Part shown: one piece after another, positions 22,854 through 32,517 of the stretch
Layout of the letters: every line of letters begins with the position of its first letter
Numbering within the stretch: position 1 is the stretch's first letter
Assembly: GCF_021648825.1 (NCBI RefSeq)
Contig: NZ_JAKJHS010000014.1
Span: forward strand, 1 to 47,111
Direction: 5' to 3'
Origin: Rhizobium halophilum
GTDB lineage: Bacteria > Pseudomonadota > Alphaproteobacteria > Rhizobiales > Rhizobiaceae
DNA: 47,111 bases
Notes under the pieces: model-generated
Told to the model about the DNA's origin: nothing
Seen by the model: only the letters and a program-made list of their open reading frames with translations
The model's database searches: none
Program-made: the position numbers and the translations under genes

Positions 22854-22928
22854 GCGCCCTTCGTCTATCGGTTAGGACGCCAGATTTTCATTCTGGAAAG
22901 AGGGGTTCGACTCCCCTAGGGCGTGCCA
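22854..22928 (+). tRNA. tRNA-Glu (anticodon TTC), second copy
   Basis: Identical 75-nt cloverleaf to 22615-22689. The two genes are separate transcription units, each with its own promoter, separated by about 165 bases. The end of recJ lies 22 bases beyond on the other strand. Confidence 0.95.
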
Positions 22929-22950
22929 CTTCTTATCATAAATCTAACGA

Positions 22951-24786
22951 TTAAGCGGCCGGCGCGGCATCTAGGATGCGCAGCTGTATGCGCCGGTTTC
23001 CCTGCCATTGATCTCCGCTCAGACACCCTGCCACATGCAGCTGGCTGCCGCGCCCGTTCAGGAGCAGGTTGCCAAGCGGTGTTTCGGCTGCTCGAAAGGC
23101 AATCGCGTCGACACAGGTACCGTCTGCCGCCTGAAGCACGGCTTTCACGTGGGAGGTGCCGATCAGGCGTGCCTCCTTGACCCGATGGGCCGGCATGGCA
23201 AAGATCGGCTGAGGATGGCCGGAACCGTAAGGACCTGCCTGCTCCAGCTGATCGAGAAGGGCGAGCGTTGCGCCGGAGGCGGAGAGCGCCCCGTCGATCT
23301 TCAGCACGTGACTGGCCACGAGCCTGGGAACAACCTCCGCAGCAGCCTCTTCGAAGAATGCGCGCAAGAGGCCGAGTTTCGCCTTTTCCACCGTCAGGCC
23401 GGCGGCCATGGCATGGCCACCACCTTTCACCAACAGGCCCTGGTCAACGGCAGCGCGCACCATCTTGCCCATGTCGAAGCCATTGATCGATCGACCGGAG
23501 CCGGTGCCCTTGCCCGACGGATCGAAAGCGATGGCGAAAGCAGGGCGCTTGAACTTTTCCTTCAGACGCGCTGCAAGCAGTCCGACAATCCCCGGATGCC
23601 AGTTGTCGCGGGCCGTCACGAGCACGCTGGCTGCTTCGCCGTCGCCATATTCGGCCATCACCTCGGCTTCGGCCTCCGCCAGCATCGCCTGCTCCATCGC
23701 CTGGCGCTCGCGGTTGAGGTCATCGAGCCGACCGGCGATCTCCTCAGCCGCGGCAGCATCGTCGAGCGTCAGCAACCGACTGCCGAGGGCTGCGTCGCTG
23801 ATTCGACCGCCGGCGTTGATGCGGGGGCCGACGAGAAAGCCGAGGTGATAGGGCGTCACGGGACCGCCGAGACCCGCCTTCTTGAACAGGGCACTTAGCC
23901 CCGCATTGTTCATGTGGCGGGCCGCAATCAGCCCCTTCACAACGAATGCGCGATTGAGACCCTTGAGCGGCACCACGTCGCAAACGGTCGCGAGAGCCAC
24001 CAGGTCCAGCCAGCGCAGGAGGTCGAGCGAGCCCGCGCGCGGATCTCCCCGCTCCCGCAGCATCCGGGCGGTCGCCACGAGCACCATGAAGGCTACACCG
24101 GCAGCACAGAGATGCCCCTGCCCCGACAGATCATCCTCCCGGTTCGGGTTGACAAGCGCATGGCAGGGGGGAAGCGCGTGAGAGAGTTGGTGATGATCAA
24201 TAACGACCACGTCGCAGTTTGCGCCCTGCGCCGCCGCTAGCGCTTCATGACTGGTGGAGCCGCAGTCGACGGTGACGATGAGGCTGGCCCCATTGGAGAT
24301 CAACTGACGAATGGCGGCAGGGTTGGGGCCATATCCCTCAAAGATTCGGTCCGGGATATAGATTTCCGCTGTGACCCCGAAGTGGACAAGGAACCGATAG
24401 AGAAGCGCTGAGGATGATGCACCATCTACGTCGTAGTCGCCGAAGATCGCGACCCTTTCACGACGCCTGACTGCATCCGCCAGCCTTTTTGCCGCCTTCT
24501 CGCAGTCGGTCAGCGTGAACGGCTCCGGCATCAGGGAGCGGACTGTAGGGTCAAGGAAAGCAAGTGCCTTGTCGAGTTCCACGCCTCGCCCCGCAAGCAC
24601 GCGTGCGACGAGATCAGGAATGCCATGGACCTGCGAGATGGCAAGCGCCCGGTTCTGCGCCGCTTGATCGAGACGCGAGACCCAGCGTTGTCCGCAGGCG
24701 GAGCGTTCCACGTTCAGGAACGCGCGGGGAACCGGGTCGACCTGTGTGTCGGCCGACGGAATACTGGGGAGCTGCCGGACTGTCAT
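22951..24786 (-). CDS. recJ: single-stranded-DNA-specific exonuclease RecJ
   Basis: 611 residues, slightly longer at the N-terminus than E. coli RecJ. DHH phosphoesterase motifs are visible: FGDYDVDGASS (motif I, Asp/Asp pair), TVDCGS, VVIDHHQ (DHH motif) and NPNREDD. The C-terminal DHHA1 part includes GSGRSINGFDMG and GGGHAMAAGLTV. RecJ degrades ssDNA 5' to 3' in RecF-pathway recombination and mismatch repair. The start is ATG 24786; hom lies 105 bases upstream in the same direction. Confidence 0.95.
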   Translation of the reverse strand: MTVRQLPSIPSADTQVDPVPRAFLNVERSACGQRWVSRLDQAAQNRALAISQVHGIPDLVARVLAGRGVELDKALAFLDPTVRSLMPEPFTLTDCEKAAKRLADAVRRRERVAIFGDYDVDGASSSALLYRFLVHFGVTAEIYIPDRIFEGYGPNPAAIRQLISNGASLIVTVDCGSTSHEALAAAQGANCDVVVIDHHQLSHALPPCHALVNPNREDDLSGQGHLCAAGVAFMVLVATARMLRERGDPRAGSLDLLRWLDLVALATVCDVVPLKGLNRAFVVKGLIAARHMNNAGLSALFKKAGLGGPVTPYHLGFLVGPRINAGGRISDAALGSRLLTLDDAAAAEEIAGRLDDLNRERQAMEQAMLAEAEAEVMAEYGDGEAASVLVTARDNWHPGIVGLLAARLKEKFKRPAFAIAFDPSGKGTGSGRSINGFDMGKMVRAAVDQGLLVKGGGHAMAAGLTVEKAKLGLLRAFFEEAAAEVVPRLVASHVLKIDGALSASGATLALLDQLEQAGPYGSGHPQPIFAMPAHRVKEARLIGTSHVKAVLQAADGTCVDAIAFRAAETPLGNLLLNGRGSQLHVAGCLSGDQWQGNRRIQLRILDAAPAA

Positions 24787-24891
24787 GCAGCCTTAGTACC
24801 TCATTGCCCCCTGCAACGGAATCACTTTCGGACGAGCATGATCGCACGTCTCAGATTGCCTACCTCTGTCGCCACCGCTGCGCGCTCCGAC

Positions 24892-26214
24892 CTAAAACGC
24901 TTTTGGACGTTCGATCCGTATCACCTGCGGCTCGCCGGCCAGATACGCCTCGGCCTTGATGGCAGTAACGGCGCTACGCACCGACTCCTCCGTGGTGGCA
25001 TGCGTGACGAGGATGATGGTTTTCGATTCGGCCGCGCCTGCACGAGACGTGCTGCGCTGGACGATCGATTCAAGCGAGATGTTGTTTTCAGCCATACGGC
25101 TCGCAACGCTGGCGAAAACGCCGGTTCGATCAGCGACCGTCAACCGGATGAAGTAGCCGCCTTCGTGGCTTCTCATTCGCGCCCTTACGTATGGCGCCAA
25201 TGCCTTCGCCGGAGTGCCGAGAACGGGCACCCGCTGCTCGCCCGGGCGGCTCTTTGCAATGTCGGCGATATCCCCCAACACTGACGAGGCGGTGGCATCG
25301 CCACCAGCACCTGGTCCAACCATCAGCAGTTCACCCAGGATGTCGGATTCGATCGCGACGGCGTTGGTCACGCCGTCAACCTGCGCAATCACCGTATCCC
25401 TGGGAACCATGGTCGGATGAACCCGCTGTTCCACACCGGTTTCAGTCCTTTGCGCGACGCCGAGGAGCTTGATCCGGTATCCGAGCTCGGCCGCCGCCTC
25501 GATGTCCTGGATGGAGATATTGCTGATGCCTTCCAGATAGATCTGATCTGCAGCAATCTTGGTTCCGAACGCCAGCGTCGTCAGGATGGCAAGCTTGTGG
25601 GCCGTGTCGTTTCCTTCGATGTCGAAGGTCGGATCCGCCTCCGCGTACCCCAGGCGTTGCGCCTCCGTCAGGCATCCTTGAAAGGTCAAGCCTTCCTTTT
25701 CCATCCGGGTCAGGATGTAGTTGCAGGTCCCGTTCATGATCCCGTAGACGCGGGAGACCTTGTTGCCGGTCAGCGATTCTCGCAGAGCCTTGATGACGGG
25801 AATGCCGCCGGCGACGGCAGCTTCGAAGTTGAGCAGTGCGCCCTTCTCCTCCGCAAGAGACGCCAACTCGACACCATGCTGCGCCAGCAGCGCCTTGTTC
25901 GCCGTCACGACGTGAAGGCCACGTGCGAGCGCTGCCCGGACCGCCTGGTCGGCGGGCCCCTCCGCTCCGCCGATCAGTTCAACCAAGACCTCGATATCAG
26001 CCTCAGCGGCCATTTTTTCCGGCGAGTCGAACCAGGCGATATCGGATACATCCACCCCGCGATCGCGACTGCGATCCCTGGCGCTGACAGCATTGATCTG
26101 GATGGCTCGGCCGCAGGTGACCGCAAGCTCCTCTGCCCGCTCGGTAATGATCCGGACCAGCGAGGCACCGACGGTACCAAGACCCGCAATGCCAATTTTC
26201 AGGGCATCTGCCAT
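24892..26214 (-). CDS. hom: homoserine dehydrogenase
   Basis: 440 residues. It has a Rossmann nucleotide-binding start (GIAGLGTVGASLVRI), the substrate domain with GIMNGTCNYILTRM and FDIEGNDTAHKLAIL (catalytic Asp/Lys region), and a C-terminal ACT domain (RTGVFASVASRMAENNISLESIVQR) that gives feedback control by threonine. It reduces aspartate semialdehyde to homoserine in Thr/Met synthesis. The aminotransferase gene 53 bases upstream reads in the same direction, as in related rhizobia. Confidence 0.96.
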   Translation of the reverse strand: MADALKIGIAGLGTVGASLVRIITERAEELAVTCGRAIQINAVSARDRSRDRGVDVSDIAWFDSPEKMAAEADIEVLVELIGGAEGPADQAVRAALARGLHVVTANKALLAQHGVELASLAEEKGALLNFEAAVAGGIPVIKALRESLTGNKVSRVYGIMNGTCNYILTRMEKEGLTFQGCLTEAQRLGYAEADPTFDIEGNDTAHKLAILTTLAFGTKIAADQIYLEGISNISIQDIEAAAELGYRIKLLGVAQRTETGVEQRVHPTMVPRDTVIAQVDGVTNAVAIESDILGELLMVGPGAGGDATASSVLGDIADIAKSRPGEQRVPVLGTPAKALAPYVRARMRSHEGGYFIRLTVADRTGVFASVASRMAENNISLESIVQRSTSRAGAAESKTIILVTHATTEESVRSAVTAIKAEAYLAGEPQVIRIERPKAF

Positions 26215-26267
26215 AATATTCTTCCTGGACTGAAGGGGAGTGGCGGCCGCGATTGCGGCCGCATGGA

Positions 26268-27488
26268 TTAACGGCGGGTATTGAGTGAAATCACGTTGTG
26301 CATGGTCTCGTCCGCCGTGGAAAGAAACTTCTTGATGTTGCGGGCGGCCTGGCGGATGCGGTGCTCGTTTTCAACGAGCGCCAGACGCACGTAGTCGTCG
26401 CCCATCTCACCGAAGCCAACGCCCGGCGCGACGGCCACGTCCGCCTTTTCGACGAGAAGCTTGGAAAACTCCAGCGATCCGAGGTGGCGGAACTTCTCGG
26501 GGATTTTCGCCCAGGCGAACATCGTCGCCGCCGGTGGCGGCACCTCGAAGCCCGCCTTGCCGAAGCTTTCGACCATCACGTCGCGCCGGCGCCTGTAGAC
26601 ATTGCGCACTTCGGCAATGTCCGAACCATCGCCGTTCAACGCGTGCGTCGCGGCCACCTGGATCGGCGTGAACGCGCCATAGTCGAGATAGGACTTCACA
26701 CGCGTCAGCGCCGCGATCAGCCGCTCGTTGCCGACGGCAAACCCCATGCGCCAACCGGGCATGGAGAAGGTCTTCGACATGGAGGTGAATTCCACAGCGA
26801 CGTCCATCGCGCCCGGCACCTGCAGAACCGATGGCGGCGGATTGTTCTCGTCGAAGTAGATCTCCGAATACGCCAGGTCCGAAAGCACGATGATCTCGTT
26901 CTTCCGGGCAAACTCGACCACGTCTTTGTAGAAATCCAGCGACGCCACATGGGCCGTCGGGTTGGATGGGTAATTGATGATCAGCGCCAGCGGCTTCGGG
27001 ATCGAGTGGCGAACTGCCCGCTCCAGGGGCCCGAAGAAGCTGTCGTCCGGCTCGACGTTCATCGATCGGATGACGCCACCCGCCATCAGGAAGCCGAAGG
27101 CGTGGATCGGATAGGTCGGGTTGGGGCACAGAATCACGTCGCCTGGCGCTGTGATGGCCTGCGCCATGTTGGCAAAGCCTTCCTTGGAACCAAGGGTCGC
27201 GACGACCTGCGTCTCCGGATTGAGCTTCACGCCGAACCGCCGCGCGTAGTAGGCCGCCTGTGCCCTGCGCAGCCCAGGGATGCCTTTCGACGAGGAATAG
27301 CGATGCGTGCGGGGATCACGGACCACCTCGCAGAGCTTGTCGACGATATTCTTGGGTGTCGGCAGGTCAGGGTTGCCCATGCCGAGATCAATGATGTCGG
27401 CACCCGCCGCTCGTGCGCTCGCCTTCAAACGGTTAACCTGTTCAAAGACGTAAGGCGGCAGTCGGCGGACCTTGTGGAACTCTTCCAT
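26268..27488 (-). CDS. class I aminotransferase (AlaC/LL-DAP-aminotransferase-like)
   Basis: 406 residues from ATG 27488 with GGGGAGAG just upstream; the frame is open for 32 more codons but those look non-coding. PLP-dependent fold I features: the N-terminal FHKVRRLPPYVF, GMGNPDLPTP, Asn in NYPSNPTAH, SDLAYSEIYFD with Asp/Tyr, and the Schiff-base Lys in SMSKTFSMPGWRMGF. This group includes alanine-synthesising AlaC and aspartate/methionine-related aminotransferases. It is commonly found next to hom in alphaproteobacteria, so amino-acid synthesis or balance is the likely role. The exact substrate cannot be told. Confidence 0.9.
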   Translation of the reverse strand: MEEFHKVRRLPPYVFEQVNRLKASARAAGADIIDLGMGNPDLPTPKNIVDKLCEVVRDPRTHRYSSSKGIPGLRRAQAAYYARRFGVKLNPETQVVATLGSKEGFANMAQAITAPGDVILCPNPTYPIHAFGFLMAGGVIRSMNVEPDDSFFGPLERAVRHSIPKPLALIINYPSNPTAHVASLDFYKDVVEFARKNEIIVLSDLAYSEIYFDENNPPPSVLQVPGAMDVAVEFTSMSKTFSMPGWRMGFAVGNERLIAALTRVKSYLDYGAFTPIQVAATHALNGDGSDIAEVRNVYRRRRDVMVESFGKAGFEVPPPAATMFAWAKIPEKFRHLGSLEFSKLLVEKADVAVAPGVGFGEMGDDYVRLALVENEHRIRQAARNIKKFLSTADETMHNVISLNTRR

Positions 27489-27587
27489 GACTCTCCCCGT
27501 GGAAGCACGCGCGGCACGCGACCGCGCGGGGATTTTGCCCAAATCGGCGTTTCGTGGTTTGAAACCAAACCCGCCCAAAGGCAAGCG

Positions 27588-27986
27588 CTAATTGGTGATG
27601 TCCGCCTCGGCTTCGGCACCGTGCTGCGCCGCCAGCCTGCGCAGTTCCGCCACGCGCCGCTGGTACTCGGCTTCGGAGACGTGGCCATTGGCCCGAGCGT
27701 TGGCCAACGCCGAAAGCCCTGCCTCCGTCGTCGCTGCCTCTTCGTCGGCAATCTGCGTGTTTGCGGCCGTCAAAGGACCGTCGAACGTTGGATAGGTGCC
27801 GGTGTCTCGTCTGGCCATCGGGCGCCGCTCGGCACCCGAGGCAGCGGAAACGACCGTCGCCTGAGGTGCCGTGTTGGGAATTCCATCATCCAGAGCGAAG
27901 CTGTTGCACCCCGCAAGCAGCACAGGCATCGTCGCAACACTCAGAAGTATAGGCAGCGTAGCCGCCCGACGCCTCAGTTCGTCCAT
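27588..27986 (-). CDS. lipoprotein with SHOCT-like C-terminus
   Basis: 132 residues from ATG 27986 (GGGGACG just upstream); the longer frame includes upstream promoter sequence. N-terminal basic patch, then a hydrophobic segment ending in the lipobox LLAGC. The C-terminal 35 residues ([32 protein letters not shown]) resemble the SHOCT short helical domain. It is divergent from phaC. Confidence 0.72.
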   Translation of the reverse strand: MDELRRRAATLPILLSVATMPVLLAGCNSFALDDGIPNTAPQATVVSAASGAERRPMARRDTGTYPTFDGPLTAANTQIADEEAATTEAGLSALANARANGHVSEAEYQRRVAELRRLAAQHGAEAEADITN

Positions 27987-28117
27987 CGTCCCCGACCATT
28001 CTCCGGCGTTCAAAAAGTCGACGCCTGCAGCGTCATTCGCTGGCACTTGTAAGCATTTTCCGGCACTATGTACAAAGGAAATCAAACCACAAGAACATTT
28101 CTGTTGCGGAGGAGCGG

Positions 28118-29962
28118 TTGGCCGACAAGAGGGAGGAGAAGCAGACAGGCGAAGAGGGCTTTCCCGGCTTCGACCCACAGTCCGTCGAATCCTATATGGT
28201 CAAGGATCCGGCTGCGCTCGCCGTCAACCTGGCGCGTGCGCTCGAACACGTCGGCCAGGCGGCATCCCAATGGCTGGACGCTCGCGAGGCCGGAGACCCT
28301 GTCGATCCCTCGGCCGATCCCGTCACCGACATGGTGAAGACGCTCTCGGAAGTGGCACAGTATTGGGTTTCGGATCCGAAGCGGACGCTGGAGGCGCAGT
28401 CGCTGCTCTTTTCCAGCTACATGGGAATCTGGACGCGAACGCTCTCCAAGTTCGCCGGACAGGAGGTTTCGGAACCCGAAGACCTGCCCCGCGACAAGCG
28501 CTTTGCCCACGAGGAGTGGGTCAAGAACCCCTTCTTCGCCTTCCTTCGGCAGACCTATCAGGTTACCGCGTCCTGGGCTGAAAAGCTCGTGGGTGAAGCG
28601 GAGGGGCTGGACGAACAAACGCGTCACAAGGCTGCCTTCTACGTGAAGCAGATGACTGCTGCCCTGTCGCCTGCCAACTTCGCGCTCACCAATCCGGAGG
28701 TGTACCGCGAGACGGTGGCCAGCAGCGGCGCAAATCTCGTCCACGGCATGCGAATGTTGGCGGAAGATGTCGCGGCTGGTGGGGGCGAACTGCGCCTGCG
28801 GCACACCGACCATACCAAATTCAAGATCGGTGAGAACCTCGCTCTCACCCCCGGCAAGGTCATCGCCCAGAGTGATCTGTGCGAGATCATCCAGTACGAC
28901 CCCAGCACTGAAACCGTGCTGAAGCGGCCCCTGCTGATCGTGCCGCCGTGGATCAACAAGTTCTACATTCTGGACCTGACGCCGCAGAAGAGCTTCATCA
29001 AATGGTGCGTCGACCAGGGCCACACGGTATTCGTGATCTCGTGGGTGAACCCCGATACCCGCCATGCGGCAAAGGACTGGGAGGCCTACATTGACGAAGG
29101 GCTGGATTTCGCCCTCGAGACGGTGGAGAAGGCGACAGGGGAGGAAAAGGTCAATGCCATCGGTTATTGTGTCGGCGGCACGCTTCTTGCGGCAGCTCTC
29201 GCTCTCCATGCCCGTCAGAAGAACAGCCGGATCGCTTCCGCCACCTTCCTGACGACCCAGGTCGACTTCACGCTGGCAGGCGACCTCAAAGTCTTCGTCG
29301 ACGAGGAACAACTGGCGGCGATCGAAAAGCAGATGCACAAGACCGGCTATCTGTCCGGGTCCAAAATGGCCACCGCCTTCAACATGCTGCGCGCCTCGGA
29401 GCTCATCTGGCCGTATGTCGTCAACAACTACCTGATGGGCAAAGAGCCGATGCCCTTCGACCTTCTCTACTGGAACGCCGATTCCACCCGCATGGCTGCC
29501 GCCAATCACGCGTTCTATCTGCGCAACTGCTACCTCGACAACACGCTGAGCAAGGGCGAGATGAAGCTCGCAGGCGAGGTCATCTCGCTGAAGGACGTCA
29601 AGATCCCGATCTACAATCTGGCCACCCGCGAGGATCACATCGCGCCGCCTCGTTCCGTCTTCAAGGGCTCCTCGCTCTTCGGCGGGCGTGTCGAGTTCGT
29701 GCTGAGCGGCTCTGGCCATATCGCCGGCGTCGTCAACCCGCCGGAAAAGCAGAAATACCAGTACTGGACAAACGGAAAGCCGGTCGGCGAGTTCGACGCA
29801 TGGCTGAAGAAGGCGCGTGAAACGAAAGGGTCTTGGTGGCCGCACTGGCATGCTTGGATCGAGAAGCGCAACCGGTCCCGCGTGGCTGCTCGCAAACCGG
29901 GCGGGGATGCGCTCAATGCCATCGGCGATGCGCCTGGCACATTCGTTCTGGAGCGGGTGTAG
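28118..29962 (+). CDS. phaC: class I poly(3-hydroxyalkanoate) synthase
   Basis: 614 residues from a TTG start with GGAGGAG just upstream. The class I lipase-like box is GYCVGG with Cys351 as nucleophile; Asp506 (REDHIAP) and His534 (GSGHIAG) complete the triad. The N-terminal domain (about 1-200) is longer than in class III, and the core includes [13 protein letters not shown] and FVISWVNPD. It polymerises (R)-3-hydroxyacyl-CoA to PHB, the carbon store in rhizobia. phaA/phaB and phasin genes are not in the window; it stands at the head of a plus-strand run through sfsA, map and radC. Confidence 0.96.
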   Translation: MADKREEKQTGEEGFPGFDPQSVESYMVKDPAALAVNLARALEHVGQAASQWLDAREAGDPVDPSADPVTDMVKTLSEVAQYWVSDPKRTLEAQSLLFSSYMGIWTRTLSKFAGQEVSEPEDLPRDKRFAHEEWVKNPFFAFLRQTYQVTASWAEKLVGEAEGLDEQTRHKAAFYVKQMTAALSPANFALTNPEVYRETVASSGANLVHGMRMLAEDVAAGGGELRLRHTDHTKFKIGENLALTPGKVIAQSDLCEIIQYDPSTETVLKRPLLIVPPWINKFYILDLTPQKSFIKWCVDQGHTVFVISWVNPDTRHAAKDWEAYIDEGLDFALETVEKATGEEKVNAIGYCVGGTLLAAALALHARQKNSRIASATFLTTQVDFTLAGDLKVFVDEEQLAAIEKQMHKTGYLSGSKMATAFNMLRASELIWPYVVNNYLMGKEPMPFDLLYWNADSTRMAAANHAFYLRNCYLDNTLSKGEMKLAGEVISLKDVKIPIYNLATREDHIAPPRSVFKGSSLFGGRVEFVLSGSGHIAGVVNPPEKQKYQYWTNGKPVGEFDAWLKKARETKGSWWPHWHAWIEKRNRSRVAARKPGGDALNAIGDAPGTFVLERV

Positions 29963-29971
29963 CCGCGGTCA

Positions 29972-30691
29972 ATGCTATTTCACCCGCCGCTCGTCCCTGC
30001 AACCCTCGTAGAGCGTTACAAGCGCTTTCTCTTCGACGCCGTCCTCGACGATGGCACTGCCATCACCGGCTCCTGTCCCAATACCGGTTCGATGCGTGGG
30101 CTGACGACGCCGGGCTCCCGCATCTGGCTATCGCTCCACGACAGTCCAACGCGAAAATACCGCCACATGCTCGAGATGGTGGAGGCGGAGGGGACGCTGG
30201 TCGGAATCAACACCGGGCTGCCGAACCGCCTGGCTGAAGAGGCAATCCGCGCGGGCCTCCTGCCGTCGCTCAATCGCTACAGAACCCTTCGCCGCGAGCA
30301 GAGGTACGGCACGAACTCCCGCATCGACTTTCTTCTGTCGGAGCCTGGCCGGCCCGATGCCTATGTGGAGGTGAAGAACGTGCACTTCATCCGCGAGCCG
30401 GGGCTTGCGGAGTTTCCGGATACCGTCACGAAACGTGGCACGAAGCATCTGGACGAGATGGCTCGAATGGTCTCGCAGGGCCACCGCGCCGTCATGCTCT
30501 ACGTCATCCAGAGATCCGACTGCGACGCACTGCGCCTTTGCGAAGACCTTGACCCGACCTATGTGGAGACCTTCCGGCGCGCGGCAAAACATGGCGTGGA
30601 AGCCTACGCACTCCGCTGCCGAGTGTCGCCTTCGGAAGTTGTCGCTACCGACCTTGTCACAATAGACGAACTGCGTCCGGGTGCGTTATGA
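29972..30691 (+). CDS. sfsA: DNA/RNA nuclease SfsA-like protein
   Basis: 239 residues, full length. It shows family motifs [72 protein letters not shown] and AVMLYVIQR. SfsA proteins have an OB-fold and a PD-(D/E)XK nuclease domain; the ExK core (VEVKN) is intact here. The E. coli gene was first described as a sugar-fermentation stimulator. It begins ten bases after phaC and map starts 26 bases later. Confidence 0.93.
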   Translation: MLFHPPLVPATLVERYKRFLFDAVLDDGTAITGSCPNTGSMRGLTTPGSRIWLSLHDSPTRKYRHMLEMVEAEGTLVGINTGLPNRLAEEAIRAGLLPSLNRYRTLRREQRYGTNSRIDFLLSEPGRPDAYVEVKNVHFIREPGLAEFPDTVTKRGTKHLDEMARMVSQGHRAVMLYVIQRSDCDALRLCEDLDPTYVETFRRAAKHGVEAYALRCRVSPSEVVATDLVTIDELRPGAL

Positions 30692-30716
30692 ACGGACAGA
30701 GCGCGAGAAAGAGCAA

Positions 30717-31553
30717 ATGGTGAACTATATCGACGCGGAGGCGGCGCCGCTCAAGAACACGGGCGCCATCCGCCTCTACAGCGCGGATGACTTTGCCGGC
30801 ATGCGCAAGGCCAGCCTGCTGACAGCCCGCTGCCTGGACGAGCTTGCATCGATCGTCAAACCTGGCGTCACGACGAACGAGATCGATCGCTTCGTCTTCG
30901 AGTTTGGCATGGAGCACGGCGCGCTACCGGCGACGCTGAACTATCGGGGCTACAAGTACTCGGTCTGCACCTCGATCAATCACGTCGTCTGCCACGGCAT
31001 GCCCGATGCCAAGCCGTTGAAGGAAGGCGATATCGTCAATATCGACGTCACCTATGTCCTCGACGGCTGGCACGGCGATTCAAGCCGCATGTATCCGGTC
31101 GGTCAGATCAAGCGGGCCGCAGAACGCCTGCTGGAGGTGACCTACGAATGCCTGTTGCGTGGTATCGAGGCCGTCCGTCCGGGCGCACGCACCGGTGCCA
31201 TCGGCCAGGCGATCCAGACCTATGCGGAAGCAGAACGTTGCTCGGTCGTCCGCGACTTCTGCGGTCATGGCGTGGGACGCCTGTTCCACGACACGCCGAA
31301 CATCCTCCATTACGGTCGCGCCGATGAAGGGCCGGAGCTGCGCGAAGGCATGATCTTCACCATCGAGCCGATGATCAATCTCGGCAAGCCGCATGTGAAG
31401 GTTCTCTCGGATGGGTGGACGGCGGTGACGCGTGACCGCTCGCTGTCTGCGCAATACGAGCATGCAGTCGGCGTCACCGCGACCGGCTGCGAGGTCTTCA
31501 CTCTTTCGCCAGCCGGCCTCGATCGGCCTGGCCTGCCGCCGCTGAAGAGATAG
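30717..31553 (+). CDS. map: methionine aminopeptidase type I
   Basis: 278 residues from ATG 30717; the open GTG at 30681 overlaps sfsA and gives an N-terminus unlike the family. It begins MVNYIDAEAAPLKNTGAIRLY as in rhizobial Map. Metal ligands appear in order: Asp in NIDVTYVLDGWHGDSS (two Asp), His in GHGVGRLFHDTP, Glu in FTIEPM and Glu in QYEHAVGVT. It removes the N-terminal Met from new proteins. The following gene starts three bases after its stop. Confidence 0.95.
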   Translation: MVNYIDAEAAPLKNTGAIRLYSADDFAGMRKASLLTARCLDELASIVKPGVTTNEIDRFVFEFGMEHGALPATLNYRGYKYSVCTSINHVVCHGMPDAKPLKEGDIVNIDVTYVLDGWHGDSSRMYPVGQIKRAAERLLEVTYECLLRGIEAVRPGARTGAIGQAIQTYAEAERCSVVRDFCGHGVGRLFHDTPNILHYGRADEGPELREGMIFTIEPMINLGKPHVKVLSDGWTAVTRDRSLSAQYEHAVGVTATGCEVFTLSPAGLDRPGLPPLKR

Positions 31554-31556
31554 CCG

Positions 31557-32369
31557 ATGAGCAATCGTCCCGCCCCTCCCGATGACGGCGTAATGCCAGC
31601 CATGGACGAGGGCCCGGACGAACGCGGCTTCTTTGCGGAGCAGACGCCGAAGTCGGCGACCCTGAAGCGGGGCGTGCCGGCCAAAGCAGACGACAAGCAG
31701 GCACATTATCACGGGCACCGGGATCGACTGAGGACGCGATATCGGGAGAATGGAGATGGCGCCCTTGCCGACTATGAACTCCTGGAACTGCTGCTCTTCC
31801 GCCTGATTCCCCGACGCGACACCAAGCCGATCGCAAAAGCCCTTATTGACCGCTTCGGCACATTGGCAGGCGTCTTCGGTGCCCCCACCTCGCTTCTTCA
31901 GGAGGTGGATCGGATCGGTGAAACCGTCGCCCTCGACCTTAAACTGGTCTCGACCGTTGCTCACCGGATGCTTAAAAGCGAACTTCGCGGCAAGCAGGTT
32001 CTGTCCTCCTGGTCGTCCGTCATCGATTATTGCCACGCGGCCATGGCGTATGAATCGCGCGAACAGTTCCGGATCCTCTTCCTCGACAAGCGGAACGCCC
32101 TGATCGGGGACGAAATTCAGGGGCGCGGGACAGTGGATCACACCCCGGTCTATCCCCGCGAAGTGGTCCGTCGCGCGCTCGAGCTGTCCGCCACCGCCAT
32201 CATCCTCGTGCATAACCACCCGAGCGGCGACCCGACCCCGTCGCGGGCCGATATCGACATGACGCGCACGATCGTCGAGACGGCCAAGCCGCTCGGCATA
32301 ACGGTCCACGACCACATCATCATCGGCAAGGACGGGCACGCCAGTCTTAAGGGCCTTAGGCTCATCTGA
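31557..32369 (+). CDS. radC: RadC family (JAB-domain) protein
   Basis: 270 residues. N-terminal ~50 residues are disordered, then a helix-hairpin-helix-like part ([27 protein letters not shown]), and the JAB metalloprotease-like domain with the JAMM motif [14 protein letters not shown] (His-x-His and Asp) near residue 220. The family was linked to DNA repair but the activity of RadC remains unclear. It starts three bases after map, so translation is likely coupled. Confidence 0.93.
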   Translation: MSNRPAPPDDGVMPAMDEGPDERGFFAEQTPKSATLKRGVPAKADDKQAHYHGHRDRLRTRYRENGDGALADYELLELLLFRLIPRRDTKPIAKALIDRFGTLAGVFGAPTSLLQEVDRIGETVALDLKLVSTVAHRMLKSELRGKQVLSSWSSVIDYCHAAMAYESREQFRILFLDKRNALIGDEIQGRGTVDHTPVYPREVVRRALELSATAIILVHNHPSGDPTPSRADIDMTRTIVETAKPLGITVHDHIIIGKDGHASLKGLRLI

Positions 32370-32517
32370 GGCGGCTACCCTGCCCTTCGCCAACCATCAG
32401 ACGAACAAACGTCGCCTTCGTCGGTTTTCCTCCCGTTGCCTCAATCAAACCGTAAGACAAGCCTGATACTTATGCAGCAGCGGCGGCGCGCCGCCGGAAT
32501 GACCAAGCGGAGCAAAC

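Noticed and set aside
26298..28052. 584-residue open frame on the plus strand opposite the aminotransferase gene
   Set aside because: Arg/His/Asp-rich composition typical of the antisense of a high-GC gene, and it crosses the gap and the lipoprotein gene. The minus-strand genes have clear family motifs.
28082..29851. 589-residue open frame opposite phaC
   Set aside because: Antisense shadow of the PHA synthase; no ribosome-binding site, no family resemblance.
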